NCBI GenBank assembly: GCA_945906765.1
Contig: CAMDRF010000010.1
Coordinates: 1-49,563, forward strand
Source of the DNA: Nitrosovibrio sp. Nv4
Lineage (GTDB): Bacteria > Pseudomonadota > Gammaproteobacteria > Burkholderiales > SG8-39
Direction: 5' to 3'
DNA: 49,563 bases
Numbering within the stretch: position 1 is the first letter of the stretch; the number at the start of each line of letters is the position of its first letter. This document shows positions 39,379 through 48,509 of this stretch, in pieces. The notes beneath the pieces were generated by a model. The model was not told the origin of the DNA. It did not search any database and worked only from the letters and a program-made list of their open reading frames with translations. The position numbers were made by a program, and so were the translations under genes.

Positions 39379-41700
39379 CTACGCGCGCGTCCTGATGGCG
39401 CGCCAGACCTTCTCCGCCGTGATCGGCATTTCGATGTGCTGCACGCCACGATCGGCGAGCGCATCCAGCACCGCATGCACCACCGCCGGCGTCGCGCCGA
39501 TGGTGCCGAGCTCGCCCACGCCCTTGACGCCGAGCAGGTTGGTCTTGCAGGGCACGCTTTCGTCGAAATCATTCGCCATCGGCGGAAACTGGTCGGCACG
39601 CGGCACGCAGTAGTCCATCAGCGATCCTGTCAGGAGCTGTCCGCTTTCGGCGTCGTACGCCACCTGCTCCCAGAGCGCCTGCCCGGCGCCCTGCGCGATG
39701 CCGCCCTGCACCTGCCCCTCGACGATGCTGCGGTTGATGATGCGGCCGATGTCGTCGACGCTGGTGATCTTCGCGAGTTCGACCACGCCGGTATCCGGAT
39801 CGATCTCCACCTCGATCACCTGCGCGCCATTCGGCCACGAGGGGGCGGAGGGCGTCTGCGTCGCCGAAACGCGGATGATTTTCTGCGGCTGCTTGCCGGC
39901 GAGTTCCGCCAGGCCGATCGAGCGGTCGGTGCCGCCGATGGCGAAGCGGCCATTGCGGTACTCGATGTCGGGCGCCGCCGCTTCGAGGACTTCGGCGGCA
40001 AGCTCTTTGCCGCGAGCGACCACTTTGTGGCCCGCCGCCACCACCGCGGAACCGCCGACAAACGCGGAACGTGAACCGACGCTGCCCACGCCGTTCGCCC
40101 GATCGGTGTCGCCCTGCACTATTTTTATTTTTTCAAAGGCAACGCCCAGGACCTCGCCGACCAGCTGCGTGTAACTCGTTTCCAGGCCCTGCCCCATCGC
40201 CATGGTGCCCGAGAACACCGTCACCGTGCCCTCAGCCGAAATCTCGATGTCCACCGTTTCGGTGGGCAGGGCGCCGGTCCATTCGAGATAGGAAGCAAGC
40301 CCGCGCCCGCGCAGCTGGCCGCGCTTTTTGCTTTCCTCTTTCCTGTTCTTGAAGTTTTCCCAATCGGAATTCTTCAAAACCGCATCGAGAATCCGGGCAA
40401 ACTCGCCCGCATCGTAGGTATCGCCCATGTGCGTCTTGTAAGGGAACGCCGAGGGCGCGATGAAATTGCGCCGCCGGATCTCCACCGGATCGAGCTTCAA
40501 TTCACGCGCCGCCTTGTCAAGCAGGCGCTCCATGAGGAAATTTGCTTCCGGCCGGCCCGCGCCGCGGTAGGCGCCGGTCGCCATGGTGTTGGTGAGCACG
40601 CCGCGGATGAGATAGTCGACCGCCGGCACGTGATACACGGAGGTCAGCACCTTCGGCCCCACCCAGAGCGGAATCATGGCGGTCGAGCCCACTGGCACGG
40701 AACCGAAGTTGCCGAGCATTTCCATTTTCAGCGCCAGTACTTTGCCCTGGGCGTCGAGCGCGAGCCATGCCTTGAAGTGCTGGTCGCGGCCCATGTGCGC
40801 GGCGAGGAAATCCTCGCTGCGCTCGCCGCGCCATTTCACCGGCCGCGCGAGCTTGCGCGCCGCGTAGCAGGCGATCGCGTCCTCGGGATAGAGCCCGGTT
40901 TTCATGCCGAAGCCGCCGCCCAGGTCGCCCACCACGACGCGGAACTGTTCGGGCTTGGTCTTGAACACCGCCGCGAGCGAGTCGCGCGTGCCGGTCGGCT
41001 GCTGTGTCTGGGTGTAGAGCGTCCAGCGGCCGCCGGCGTATTCCGCCAGCGCGCAGCGCGGCTCGAGCGGCATCGCCGAAACACGCTGGTTGTGCAGCTC
41101 AAGCTCCGTGACGTGCGCCGCCTTCGCCATCGCCGCTGCCACCGCAGCGGCATCGCCATAGCGTATCTGCGCGGAAACGTTGCCCGGCGCCTCCGCCCAG
41201 ATCTGCGGCGCCCCGGGCTCGATCGCTTTCGCCGGATGCACCACGCAGGGCAGTTCCTCGTACTCGACCGCAACCAGCTCCGCGGCATCCATCGCCTGCA
41301 CGCGCGTCTCCGCGATCACTGCGGCCACTGGATGCCCGGCATAAAAGGCGACGCCATCGGCGAGCGGCGTGCGCGGCGGCGCACCCATCGGCTCGCCGTC
41401 GGGACGCTTGAAGAGCGGCGGATTCGGAATGTGGCCAAGGCCATCCGCCTTCATGTCGGCGGCGGTATAGACAGCGACGACGCCGGGTGCTTTACGCGCC
41501 TCCGACGCTTCCACCGAGGCGATGCGCGCATGCGCGTGCGGCGAACGCAGCACCACCAGCCAGGCCTGGCCCGGCAGGTCGCGGTCGTCGCTGTACAGGC
41601 CCTTGCCGACGAGGAGCCGGTCGTCCTCCAGGCGCTTTTGCGAGCGGGACGAGCCGAAGCGGGCGGAAGCGGGATCGAACTGGGTGTCGGGTGCGTTCAT
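39379..41700 (-). CDS. Xanthine dehydrogenase/CoxL-family molybdopterin-binding subunit (AYRGAGR type)
   Basis: RLEDDRLLVGKGLYSDD, GGGFGMKTGLYPED, MATGAYRGAGRPEANFLMERL, VGVGSVGSRSAFVGGSA-like C-terminus. Confidence 0.92.
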   Translation of the reverse strand: MNAPDTQFDPASARFGSSRSQKRLEDDRLLVGKGLYSDDRDLPGQAWLVVLRSPHAHARIASVEASEARKAPGVVAVYTAADMKADGLGHIPNPPLFKRPDGEPMGAPPRTPLADGVAFYAGHPVAAVIAETRVQAMDAAELVAVEYEELPCVVHPAKAIEPGAPQIWAEAPGNVSAQIRYGDAAAVAAAMAKAAHVTELELHNQRVSAMPLEPRCALAEYAGGRWTLYTQTQQPTGTRDSLAAVFKTKPEQFRVVVGDLGGGFGMKTGLYPEDAIACYAARKLARPVKWRGERSEDFLAAHMGRDQHFKAWLALDAQGKVLALKMEMLGNFGSVPVGSTAMIPLWVGPKVLTSVYHVPAVDYLIRGVLTNTMATGAYRGAGRPEANFLMERLLDKAARELKLDPVEIRRRNFIAPSAFPYKTHMGDTYDAGEFARILDAVLKNSDWENFKNRKEESKKRGQLRGRGLASYLEWTGALPTETVDIEISAEGTVTVFSGTMAMGQGLETSYTQLVGEVLGVAFEKIKIVQGDTDRANGVGSVGSRSAFVGGSAVVAAGHKVVARGKELAAEVLEAAAPDIEYRNGRFAIGGTDRSIGLAELAGKQPQKIIRVSATQTPSAPSWPNGAQVIEVEIDPDTGVVELAKITSVDDIGRIINRSIVEGQVQGGIAQGAGQALWEQVAYDAESGQLLTGSLMDYCVPRADQFPPMANDFDESVPCKTNLLGVKGVGELGTIGATPAVVHAVLDALADRGVQHIEMPITAEKVWRAIRTRA

Positions 41701-41711
41701 GTCACTTCATT

Positions 41712-41731
41712 AAAAACGCCCCGCCGGGGCG
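41712..41731 (-). terminator. Rho-independent-like hairpin plus U-tract on minus strand
   Basis: CGCCCC-GGC-GGGGCG-TTTTT on the minus strand, ~11 nt upstream of the annotated CoxL-like start. Confidence 0.6.
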
Positions 41732-41807
41732 CACTGGGTGTCTGGCGGACGATGCAATTTTAACCCGGGTGCTGCGATAATCGCGTTGTGCGACGGAGGA
41801 GACCTCG

Positions 41808-42080
41808 ATGAATAATCGCGACGAATATATGGAAAAAATGAAGGCGCAGCTTGACCAATGGGAGCGCCAGACCGTGATGTGGGAAGCGGCGGCCCGGGAG
41901 GCGACGTCAGAAGCGAAAATGGAGCTTGAAAAGCAGGTCGGCATCATGAAGAGCCGCGGCGCCGACGAGGCGCGCCAGGCTGGCGGAGAGAGGGATTCGA
42001 ACCCCCGGTACCCTTGCAGGCACAACAGAATCCGTGTCGATCCAGTCGGCACCGTCATCCTTCATATTGGCATATTGTAA
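41808..42080 (+). CDS. Small coiled-coil protein running into a tRNA-Ser fragment
   Basis: MNNRDEYMEKMKAQLDQWERQTVMWEAAAREATSEAKMELEKQVGIMK is plausible; the C-terminus GGERDSNPRYPCRHNR is the translation of the tRNA 3' remnant. Confidence 0.5.
   Translation: MNNRDEYMEKMKAQLDQWERQTVMWEAAAREATSEAKMELEKQVGIMKSRGADEARQAGGERDSNPRYPCRHNRIRVDPVGTVILHIGIL
41981..42028 (-). repeat. tRNA-Ser 3'-end fragment, putative distal attachment-site repeat
   Basis: TGGCGGAGAGAGGGATTCGAACCCCCGGTACCCTTGCAGGCACAACAG vs TGGCGGAGAGGGAGGGATTCGAACCCCCGGTACCCTTGCGGGCACAACAG at 49231-49280: one 2-nt indel and one substitution. Confidence 0.88.
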
Positions 42081-42095
42081 CGTATACGATACACT
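42067..42095 (+). promoter_or_regulatory. Predicted promoter of the toxin-antitoxin module with embedded CGTATACG palindrome
   Basis: TTGGCA (42067-42072), 17-bp spacer, TACACT (42090-42095); palindrome CGTATACG at 42081-42088. Confidence 0.5.
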
Positions 42096-42103
42096 AACCA
42101 CGC

Positions 42104-42448
42104 GTGTTCGAGATTCGGCACTACCGCAGCGCCCAGGGGCGCACGCCCTTTACCGAATGGTTCTCCGGGTTGCGGGACCGGCAGGCCCGAGCACGCATCG
42201 TGGCACGGCTCGAGCGTCTCGAAACGGGCAACTTTGGCGACTGCAAGGGCGTGGGCGGCGGTGTCAGCGAGCTGCGGATCGACTGGGGCCCAGGATACCG
42301 GGTGTATTTCGGGCGCGACGGGCAGACGGTCATTGTCCTGCTCTGCGGCGGCGACAAGCGCAAGCAGGATGCAGACATACGAAAGGCGGTGGAACTATGG
42401 CAAGAGTTCGTAGATCGGAAAAGAAGCGGGCCACGCGCAAAGCGCTGA
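42104..42448 (+). CDS. RelE/HigB-family toxin (addiction module killer protein type)
   Basis: FEIRHYRSAQGRTPFTEWFSGLRDRQARARIVARLERLETGNFGDCKGVGGGVSELRIDWGPGYRVYFGRDGQTVIVLLCGGDKRKQDADI. Confidence 0.93.
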   Translation: MFEIRHYRSAQGRTPFTEWFSGLRDRQARARIVARLERLETGNFGDCKGVGGGVSELRIDWGPGYRVYFGRDGQTVIVLLCGGDKRKQDADIRKAVELWQEFVDRKRSGPRAKR

Positions 42449-42729
42449 CCGCCTCGCACCGCGAGTGGCTGGTCGGCGAACTGCGGTCTGACCCGGCGCT
42501 TGCCGCGGAGTACCTCAGTGCTGCCGCAGAAGACGGCGATCCTCGCGTCTATCTTGCGGCGCTCAGAACTGTTGCCGAGGCAAAGGGCATGGCCAAGCTT
42601 GCGAAAGCGGCAGGCGTGCCGCGTGAAAGCCTCTATCGCGCGCTTTCATCGAACGGCAATCCCCGCTTTTCCACGTTGCACGCGGTCCTGAAAGCCGCGG
42701 GACTGAAGATGGCCGTGGAGGTCGTCTAA
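42397..42729 (+). CDS. HigA-like antitoxin (XRE/addiction module antidote)
   Basis: ATG 42397; EYLSAAAEDGDPRVYLAALRTVAEAKGMAKLAKAAGVPRESLYRALSSNGNPRFSTLHAVLKAAGLKM. Confidence 0.92.
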   Translation: MARVRRSEKKRATRKALTASHREWLVGELRSDPALAAEYLSAAAEDGDPRVYLAALRTVAEAKGMAKLAKAAGVPRESLYRALSSNGNPRFSTLHAVLKAAGLKMAVEVV

Positions 42730-43095
42730 AGGTCGTCAACTATAGCGGAGCAGCGTCGCCATTCCACGCTTGGCTACGCCTCGCCGGTCGCGTTCCTAGC
42801 AAATCGGATCAGTGCTCAGCATGAGAAGAAATTGGCGGCATAATGACGATAGGTTGGAAGACGAAAAACCGAGGGAAGCTCATTCATCTGCTTGACCATC
42901 GCCTTGACCACAGCGACACGTTTACGACCTAACTTCTTGGCTTCAGCCAACAGCTTGGCGATCTGTGCCGCAATCTTTGCAGGGGATTTGAATTGGAGAC
43001 TCCTACAATCAATCAGCTATGGATGGATATTATCCAGAATTTTCGCATCGGGGCATGAATATCGCTACAGCCAGGATCCGAGTACGGTCCGAAGG

Positions 43096-44466
43096 TTACT
43101 GCTCGAGGAGTCCGTTGATATCCAACAAATCTCGATCCTCTAAAATACCAGCTACCGCCTTTAATCTTAATCCACTCAGGATCAGATCATAGGTAGCCCT
43201 CGATAAATCACGCTGAGCCCCAAAATGCTGTTGCTGCGACCTTAATATGTCGATATTTGCTTTCAGGCCGACTTCGTAACCTTTCTTGTTGTATGACAAC
43301 GCTGACTGACTGGAATCCACGGCAGTTCGATAGGCATCTATTTTTGCGAAACCGTTCGACACTTTAGAATAATTGACTTTCACATCAGTCACCACTCTGC
43401 GTTGTGCAGTTTCCACTTCTGCTTGAGCGCGACTGACTGATGATATTGCCTCACTGACTTTGCTGCTGCCAATATAACCATCGAAAATAGGGATATTGAT
43501 TTCCACCCCTATCGAGCTACTCCACGAATTGTAATTTTGGGAAGTAAGGAACGATGGGCCAACAGAGTTATTCTGATAATAATAGCCGCGATCAGCCACG
43601 AGACTTACGGTGGGATATTTGCTGGCCCTGTTTATTAAAACCTGGCTTTCCGCAATATTGACTGAAATCTTTTGCAGTAGCACATTGAAATTCTGATTTT
43701 TCGCATCCGAAACCCATTTCTCCATATTTCTAGGCTCTGGTGGATGAAACTTTACTTCCCTTCGTACTTTCGCCAATTTGCCTGGAGCTTCGCCAATAAT
43801 CTCCTCCAAACGAGACCCGGCCGTTTCCAAGTCCAATTGAGCCTCAATTTCGTCGGCCAATACCTTGTTGAAGTTAACTTCCGCCTCTTTGACATCAGTG
43901 ATCATCGATGATCCCACGTCAAAGCTTCGATGAGCCAATTTAAGTTGCTCAGTAATTGCCGCTCTGAGCATTGAAGTAGCACCTAAATTGTCCTGGGCAG
44001 AAAGAACATCAAAATAAGCCTTGCTTACTCTTAATATCAAATCTTGCTTTGCCAGGGAATAATTGAGCTCCCCTTGCTTGACTACAAGCTGACTTTGATG
44101 AAGAGTTTCCAATTTTGAAACATCAAAGAGCGATTGTTTCAACTGGATCTTGTATTCCCTAGCCCGATTCAGGAAGTCGTGGCCACTTCTTTGTCCCCCA
44201 AGCTTAAACGCAATGTTTGGAAGCAGAGTTGAACGGCCTTGAGTCTCTTTCTGACTCACCGCACTCAATGCGTGTTCTGCCGCGATAATTACCGTATCCC
44301 TTATCAAGGCTTGTCGATATATCTGTTCTAGATCAACGGCGCTTGCATCGAGGTTATAAAACAACGCAAATAGCGATAAGGGAGCTATCCGTACTATATG
44401 AATGTTAAGCATCCGATTCTCCAGCCACCAATTTTTGGTATTCAATATTATTTCGATAGATGACAA
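43096..44466 (-). CDS. TolC-family outer membrane efflux protein
   Basis: LDASAVDLEQIYRQALIRD, LPNIAFKLGGQ, AYFDVLSAQDNLGA, LKQSLFDVSKLETLHQSQLVVKQGE; probable real start at ATG 44412. Confidence 0.9.
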   Translation of the reverse strand: MSSIEIILNTKNWWLENRMLNIHIVRIAPLSLFALFYNLDASAVDLEQIYRQALIRDTVIIAAEHALSAVSQKETQGRSTLLPNIAFKLGGQRSGHDFLNRAREYKIQLKQSLFDVSKLETLHQSQLVVKQGELNYSLAKQDLILRVSKAYFDVLSAQDNLGATSMLRAAITEQLKLAHRSFDVGSSMITDVKEAEVNFNKVLADEIEAQLDLETAGSRLEEIIGEAPGKLAKVRREVKFHPPEPRNMEKWVSDAKNQNFNVLLQKISVNIAESQVLINRASKYPTVSLVADRGYYYQNNSVGPSFLTSQNYNSWSSSIGVEINIPIFDGYIGSSKVSEAISSVSRAQAEVETAQRRVVTDVKVNYSKVSNGFAKIDAYRTAVDSSQSALSYNKKGYEVGLKANIDILRSQQQHFGAQRDLSRATYDLILSGLRLKAVAGILEDRDLLDINGLLEQ

Positions 44467-44486
44467 AATATATAATCAATTTATCT

Positions 44487-45608
44487 CTAGAAATATAATT
44501 TTTTCATCTGCATTTCGAAATTGGGGCTGGAAGCAATGGCGTGAAGAAACCACTCCTTCGTCAGAACATATGCCAGCCCGTCTTCTCGAGCAATTACTGT
44601 CGCGGTCCTCTTTCCATCACCGATCAATGCACGCTCACCGAAACATTGACCACTACCGAGAACTTCTGCTTTTATTGTATCGACGACCACGTCGACCTCG
44701 CCGTCCCGGATAAGAAAGAATTCCTCGCCCAGATCCCCCTGTTGAATAAGTACATCTCCCCTTACAAAGGGGTGTTTTGTCATTTTTTCGGATACCAAAC
44801 TGAGTTCAGAGTTATTCAAGTGTGAAAAAATACTCAGTTTTTTCATGAATTCACATATTTGAATTACTTCTTGCAGAACAACATCCGAGACGATTGCGCC
44901 GTCGACCATTTTTATAATTCGGTCAGCGGATTCCAATATACGATTGTCATGGGTGACAACAACTACTGCACTGCCGTATTCATTTGCCCACTCTTTCAGC
45001 ATGCCGATTACTTCAAGACAAGACACCTTGTCCAATGCCGCGGTAGGCTCGTCGGCCAGGATCAGCTTTGGCCGCCCAACAAGTGCTCGCGCCACTGCAA
45101 CACGCTGGCGCTGCCCTCCTGACAACTCACTGGGACGATAATTAATTCGTTTTCCAAGCCCCAAACGGTTTAGAAGTGCAATGCCATCAGAACGGTTTTT
45201 TAGCATCTCGGACGCATCACCCTGGCATGTCATCTGCACATTCTCGATCGCATTTAATGAGGTAAATAAATTGTGCATTTGAAAAATGAAACCTATTTTT
45301 CGACGCAAATCTATTATTTCTTCCTCATTGAGCGTGCTGACATCCCTACCAAGAATATTAAGATTGCCTTCTTGAAGAGTCCGGATTGCGCCCAACAATG
45401 TCAAAAGGGTTGTCTTTCCGGAACCTGAAGGCCCCGTCATCACAACCAATTTCCCCGGTTCTATTTTGAGGTTGTTGTTGAACAGGACTTGCGAACGGAA
45501 CTCCCCCGTCCCAAAGTAATGACTGAGTCCATGGACCGTTACCGGCGAATTGGAACTACCTTCACTTTTTCGCAATTTTGCGACTCCATTACTGCTCAAT
45601 AATTTCAT
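44487..45608 (-). CDS. DevA-like ABC exporter ATPase fused to a C-terminal cyclic-nucleotide-binding domain
   Basis: HYFGTGEFRSQVLFNNNLKIEPGKLVVMTGPSGSGKTTLLTLLGAIRTLQEG, LSGGQRQRVAVARALVGRPKLILADEPTAALD, then IFSHLNNSELSLVSEKM...LIQQGDLGEEFFLIRDGEVDVVV...FGERALIGDGKRTATVIA. Confidence 0.93.
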   Translation of the reverse strand: MKLLSSNGVAKLRKSEGSSNSPVTVHGLSHYFGTGEFRSQVLFNNNLKIEPGKLVVMTGPSGSGKTTLLTLLGAIRTLQEGNLNILGRDVSTLNEEEIIDLRRKIGFIFQMHNLFTSLNAIENVQMTCQGDASEMLKNRSDGIALLNRLGLGKRINYRPSELSGGQRQRVAVARALVGRPKLILADEPTAALDKVSCLEVIGMLKEWANEYGSAVVVVTHDNRILESADRIIKMVDGAIVSDVVLQEVIQICEFMKKLSIFSHLNNSELSLVSEKMTKHPFVRGDVLIQQGDLGEEFFLIRDGEVDVVVDTIKAEVLGSGQCFGERALIGDGKRTATVIAREDGLAYVLTKEWFLHAIASSPNFEMQMKKLYF

Positions 45609-46795
45609 GAAAACAGATCCACTGGGCTAGCTTTCCGGAGTTTTCTTATGGCAAGCGCAGCTGAAACAGCCCCCATCAGCACCACAATCATTAGAATGAA
45701 AAAAGCATCGTAAAGTTTTAAATCCATTGGCAGCTGAATTGACTCTGCCGCAAATCGATATAGAAATACGGTGATAATCAACGAGGGTATGTAAGACAGG
45801 ACAACAAAGCCTGCCGAAATATTGCCAATCAACATCCAAAAGAATGTCTGCTGATATCCCATGGCCCGCAGAACTGCATATTCGGTCATGTTGTCGCTAA
45901 TAATTCCGTGAAGTGCCTGCAAAATAAAAACAATACCGACGACGATGCCGACCAACAATCCGATCCGGAAAATGAAGCCGATCGGCGTATGTTTTTCGTA
46001 GTACAAGCGCTCATTGGCGATGAAATCGTCTTTCGAATACACCTTTGCTCTGGAACCGAGGGATTCCTGCAATTTGTTTTTTACTTCAGCAGCGTCGAAA
46101 CCAGGCTTTACCCGGATCAATCCAAGAGAAACTCGATCCAGTGATTGTGAAGTGATTCGATTGAAATTGACTTCCGAGGTGACCAGAGACGCATCAACCG
46201 AGAAAGTTGGTCCGAGCGTAAACAGGCCTCGAACAAAAAGGGTATTTTGGAGACTGTTGCCGCCAACCGGGACAACGACTTCGTCATGCCCTTTGGTCAG
46301 CACATTCTGCACAATCGGACCAAAATCATGACGAGATGCCTGGTCCAATAAAACCGTATTGGTACTGGCGATCACATCCAACTGTCGGTTTATCTCGGGA
46401 ATGTTAATTGTCACGCCAGAAAGCGGCAGACCATACAACCAGATCGGCTTCGGAGTTCTCATCAACGAATTCTGTATCTGAAGGTTGTAGGCATAAAAGG
46501 GCAGCGCAGACGCAACCCCGTCAATTCCACGACTTTCTATAACGCCATGACGCGAGAACCACGGCGGTGAAAATGACAAAGTGGAAAAGTCATGCGCTGC
46601 CAATATAATGTCGGCATTCAATGCTTCAGGTAATTTGAGCGCACTGTCATAAAGCGCATTCTCAAAGCCGGTTTGCACGAACATGAGAACAATTGACACC
46701 CCAACGCCCAATATGGCGGCGATGAGTTTAGAAACACGCTGAGTCAATTGGCGATAAGCCAAGAAAATAGATCGTCGAAACATCAGCAACTCCAA
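45605..46795 (-). CDS. DevC-like ABC exporter permease (FtsX/MacB-type)
   Basis: RRSIFLAYRQLTQRVSKLIAAILGVGVSIVLMFVQTGFENALYDSALKLPEALNADIIL; C-terminal TM block ending ALAIRKLRKASPVDLFS. Confidence 0.9.
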   Translation of the reverse strand: MELLMFRRSIFLAYRQLTQRVSKLIAAILGVGVSIVLMFVQTGFENALYDSALKLPEALNADIILAAHDFSTLSFSPPWFSRHGVIESRGIDGVASALPFYAYNLQIQNSLMRTPKPIWLYGLPLSGVTINIPEINRQLDVIASTNTVLLDQASRHDFGPIVQNVLTKGHDEVVVPVGGNSLQNTLFVRGLFTLGPTFSVDASLVTSEVNFNRITSQSLDRVSLGLIRVKPGFDAAEVKNKLQESLGSRAKVYSKDDFIANERLYYEKHTPIGFIFRIGLLVGIVVGIVFILQALHGIISDNMTEYAVLRAMGYQQTFFWMLIGNISAGFVVLSYIPSLIITVFLYRFAAESIQLPMDLKLYDAFFILMIVVLMGAVSAALAIRKLRKASPVDLFS

Positions 46796-46940
46796 TTATC
46801 GCGATTAATATTATTTTTCCGGCTTCCGGAGTTACAGGTCGCGACTGTCTAGAATTTGAGTTTTCAAAGAGTGAGAAACCCGCTCGTTTCGAATCTCAAT
46901 CAATAACCTATAATCTTGCCGGCGTGGAGAGAACATTAAA

Positions 46941-47972
46941 CTACTTGGCGTTGACAGCAAAACGGACCTCAACTTCACCGCCAATCACGACAGGTAAAGG
47001 AATTGAAGACTTCAGCCTTATCTCGACTATTCTGGCATCGCGGCCAACCAAAGTGTCGTAGTGAGGTCTCTTTTGCTTGAAAACCTCTTTACCGATGGAT
47101 ATGACAGTTGCTTGAATAGGTGAATTAATCAGGCTGCCCTGTATTGTTGAAATTCCTCCCACTCTAATCTTTGAAACGAAATTCTCATCTACCTCGGCGA
47201 TGACGTTCAATTGATCCAGATTCGCAATTCGCATGATTCCGCTTTCTCCGATTGCTTCGCCATCTCTGGCTAAAATCGATAAAACTGTTCCGTCAATTGG
47301 TGCGCGGACTATAGTTCGCTCCAGTTCTGACTTTGCTTTAACCACCGTCGCAACTTCTATTGCGACTCTCGCCTCCGCAACATCACGATCAACCTTGCGA
47401 ACTTCGCTCAGTGCAACCAAGGAATTTTTAGCCTGGTCCAGGTCGGAGGCCGCAATATCCCTATCAGCAACGGCTCGATCGAGCGCCTGTCTTGACACCA
47501 ATTGATCTGCAAAAAGTGCCTCTACCCGTTCAAAATCCCGTTTAGCCCTCAATGCCACCACCTTCTTTGCCTCCACAACGCTTTGTTGGGCTTCGATAGT
47601 CGATTGCTTGGCCCCGTCAATCGACTGCCTCTGTTGACTCGCATAATATTTCACGGCTTTCTCAGCCACTTGAACGGATGCGTATTGCGTGTCATAGCCC
47701 TCTAAATACGCTAATGGCTGACCTTTGATTACCTTGCTTCCCTCAGCCACAAGCAAATGACGCACGACTCCACCGGACATGGGGCCATGCAGAGCCAACA
47801 CACTTCCGTCTGGCTGTATATGCCCCCGCGCGACGATACCTGTCTTGGCTTCTGGAACCTTCAAATCATTGGGCTTCGAATTTTTTATAAACCCCATTTT
47901 CCATACAAGGATCAATGCAATTGCAATAAATACACCTAGAAAAATAATGTTCCGATTTTTGCCAATTTTCAT
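46941..47972 (-). CDS. DevB/HlyD-family membrane fusion protein
   Basis: N-terminal TM, GIVARGHIQPDGSVLALHGPMSGGVVRHLLVAEGSKVIKGQPLAYLEGYD, coiled coil, VRAPIDGTVLSILARDGEAIGESGIMRIANLDQLNVIAEVDENFVSKI. Confidence 0.92.
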   Translation of the reverse strand: MKIGKNRNIIFLGVFIAIALILVWKMGFIKNSKPNDLKVPEAKTGIVARGHIQPDGSVLALHGPMSGGVVRHLLVAEGSKVIKGQPLAYLEGYDTQYASVQVAEKAVKYYASQQRQSIDGAKQSTIEAQQSVVEAKKVVALRAKRDFERVEALFADQLVSRQALDRAVADRDIAASDLDQAKNSLVALSEVRKVDRDVAEARVAIEVATVVKAKSELERTIVRAPIDGTVLSILARDGEAIGESGIMRIANLDQLNVIAEVDENFVSKIRVGGISTIQGSLINSPIQATVISIGKEVFKQKRPHYDTLVGRDARIVEIRLKSSIPLPVVIGGEVEVRFAVNAK

Positions 47973-48509
47973 GATTTATTTGCCGTATTTGTATTGCGTG
48001 TTTGCTGGAAAATTTTCTAATCGCACAATTTTATTGGCTCATCTAGCGAATGATGTTGTTCAAGTCATACCCTGACCGCGAGAGTGAGCAACTGCGCGGG
48101 ATCGGGTCTGAAGCGGAGCTGTACCGCCTCCAATTATCTGGACACGATTTAGCGACTCAGGCCGCGATTCGTTCAGTATAAGCCTGACGGACTTCAAGGG
48201 GTGGGGGTGTCCCGTTGGCAGTTGAAGGTTAGAGCGGGTGGCGGAAATGATTATGCGGCGTTTTGGTGTTGAAGGATAGAAGGCCGAAGTGCGTGGATGA
48301 GCGCTGGAATGTTTTTATGCCCCCAGAGCTTGCGAAACGCCTTCTCTGCTTCCAGGAAACCCGCCGCCGCCCCTCCCGCGACGCCGGGGGAAGTCCACGA
48401 TGCAGAACGCCTCCCCGGTCATGGGGCGCATCGTCAAGTGTGGATTCGACGATGTCGCATCCGAGGTTGGTAAGATTCAGCGAGAATTGGCAGCTTCGCG
48501 CTGCTCCTG

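Noticed and set aside
39379-41700. Bona fide aerobic CO dehydrogenase (form I CoxL)
   Set aside because: Active-site motif is AYRGAGR, not the form I AYxCSFR; no other cox subunits nearby.
48148-48245. Possible IS3/IS481-type transposase C-terminus on the minus strand (...PPLEVRQAYTERIAA*)
   Set aside because: Only about 20 residues, with nearby in-frame stops; too short to assign without a search.
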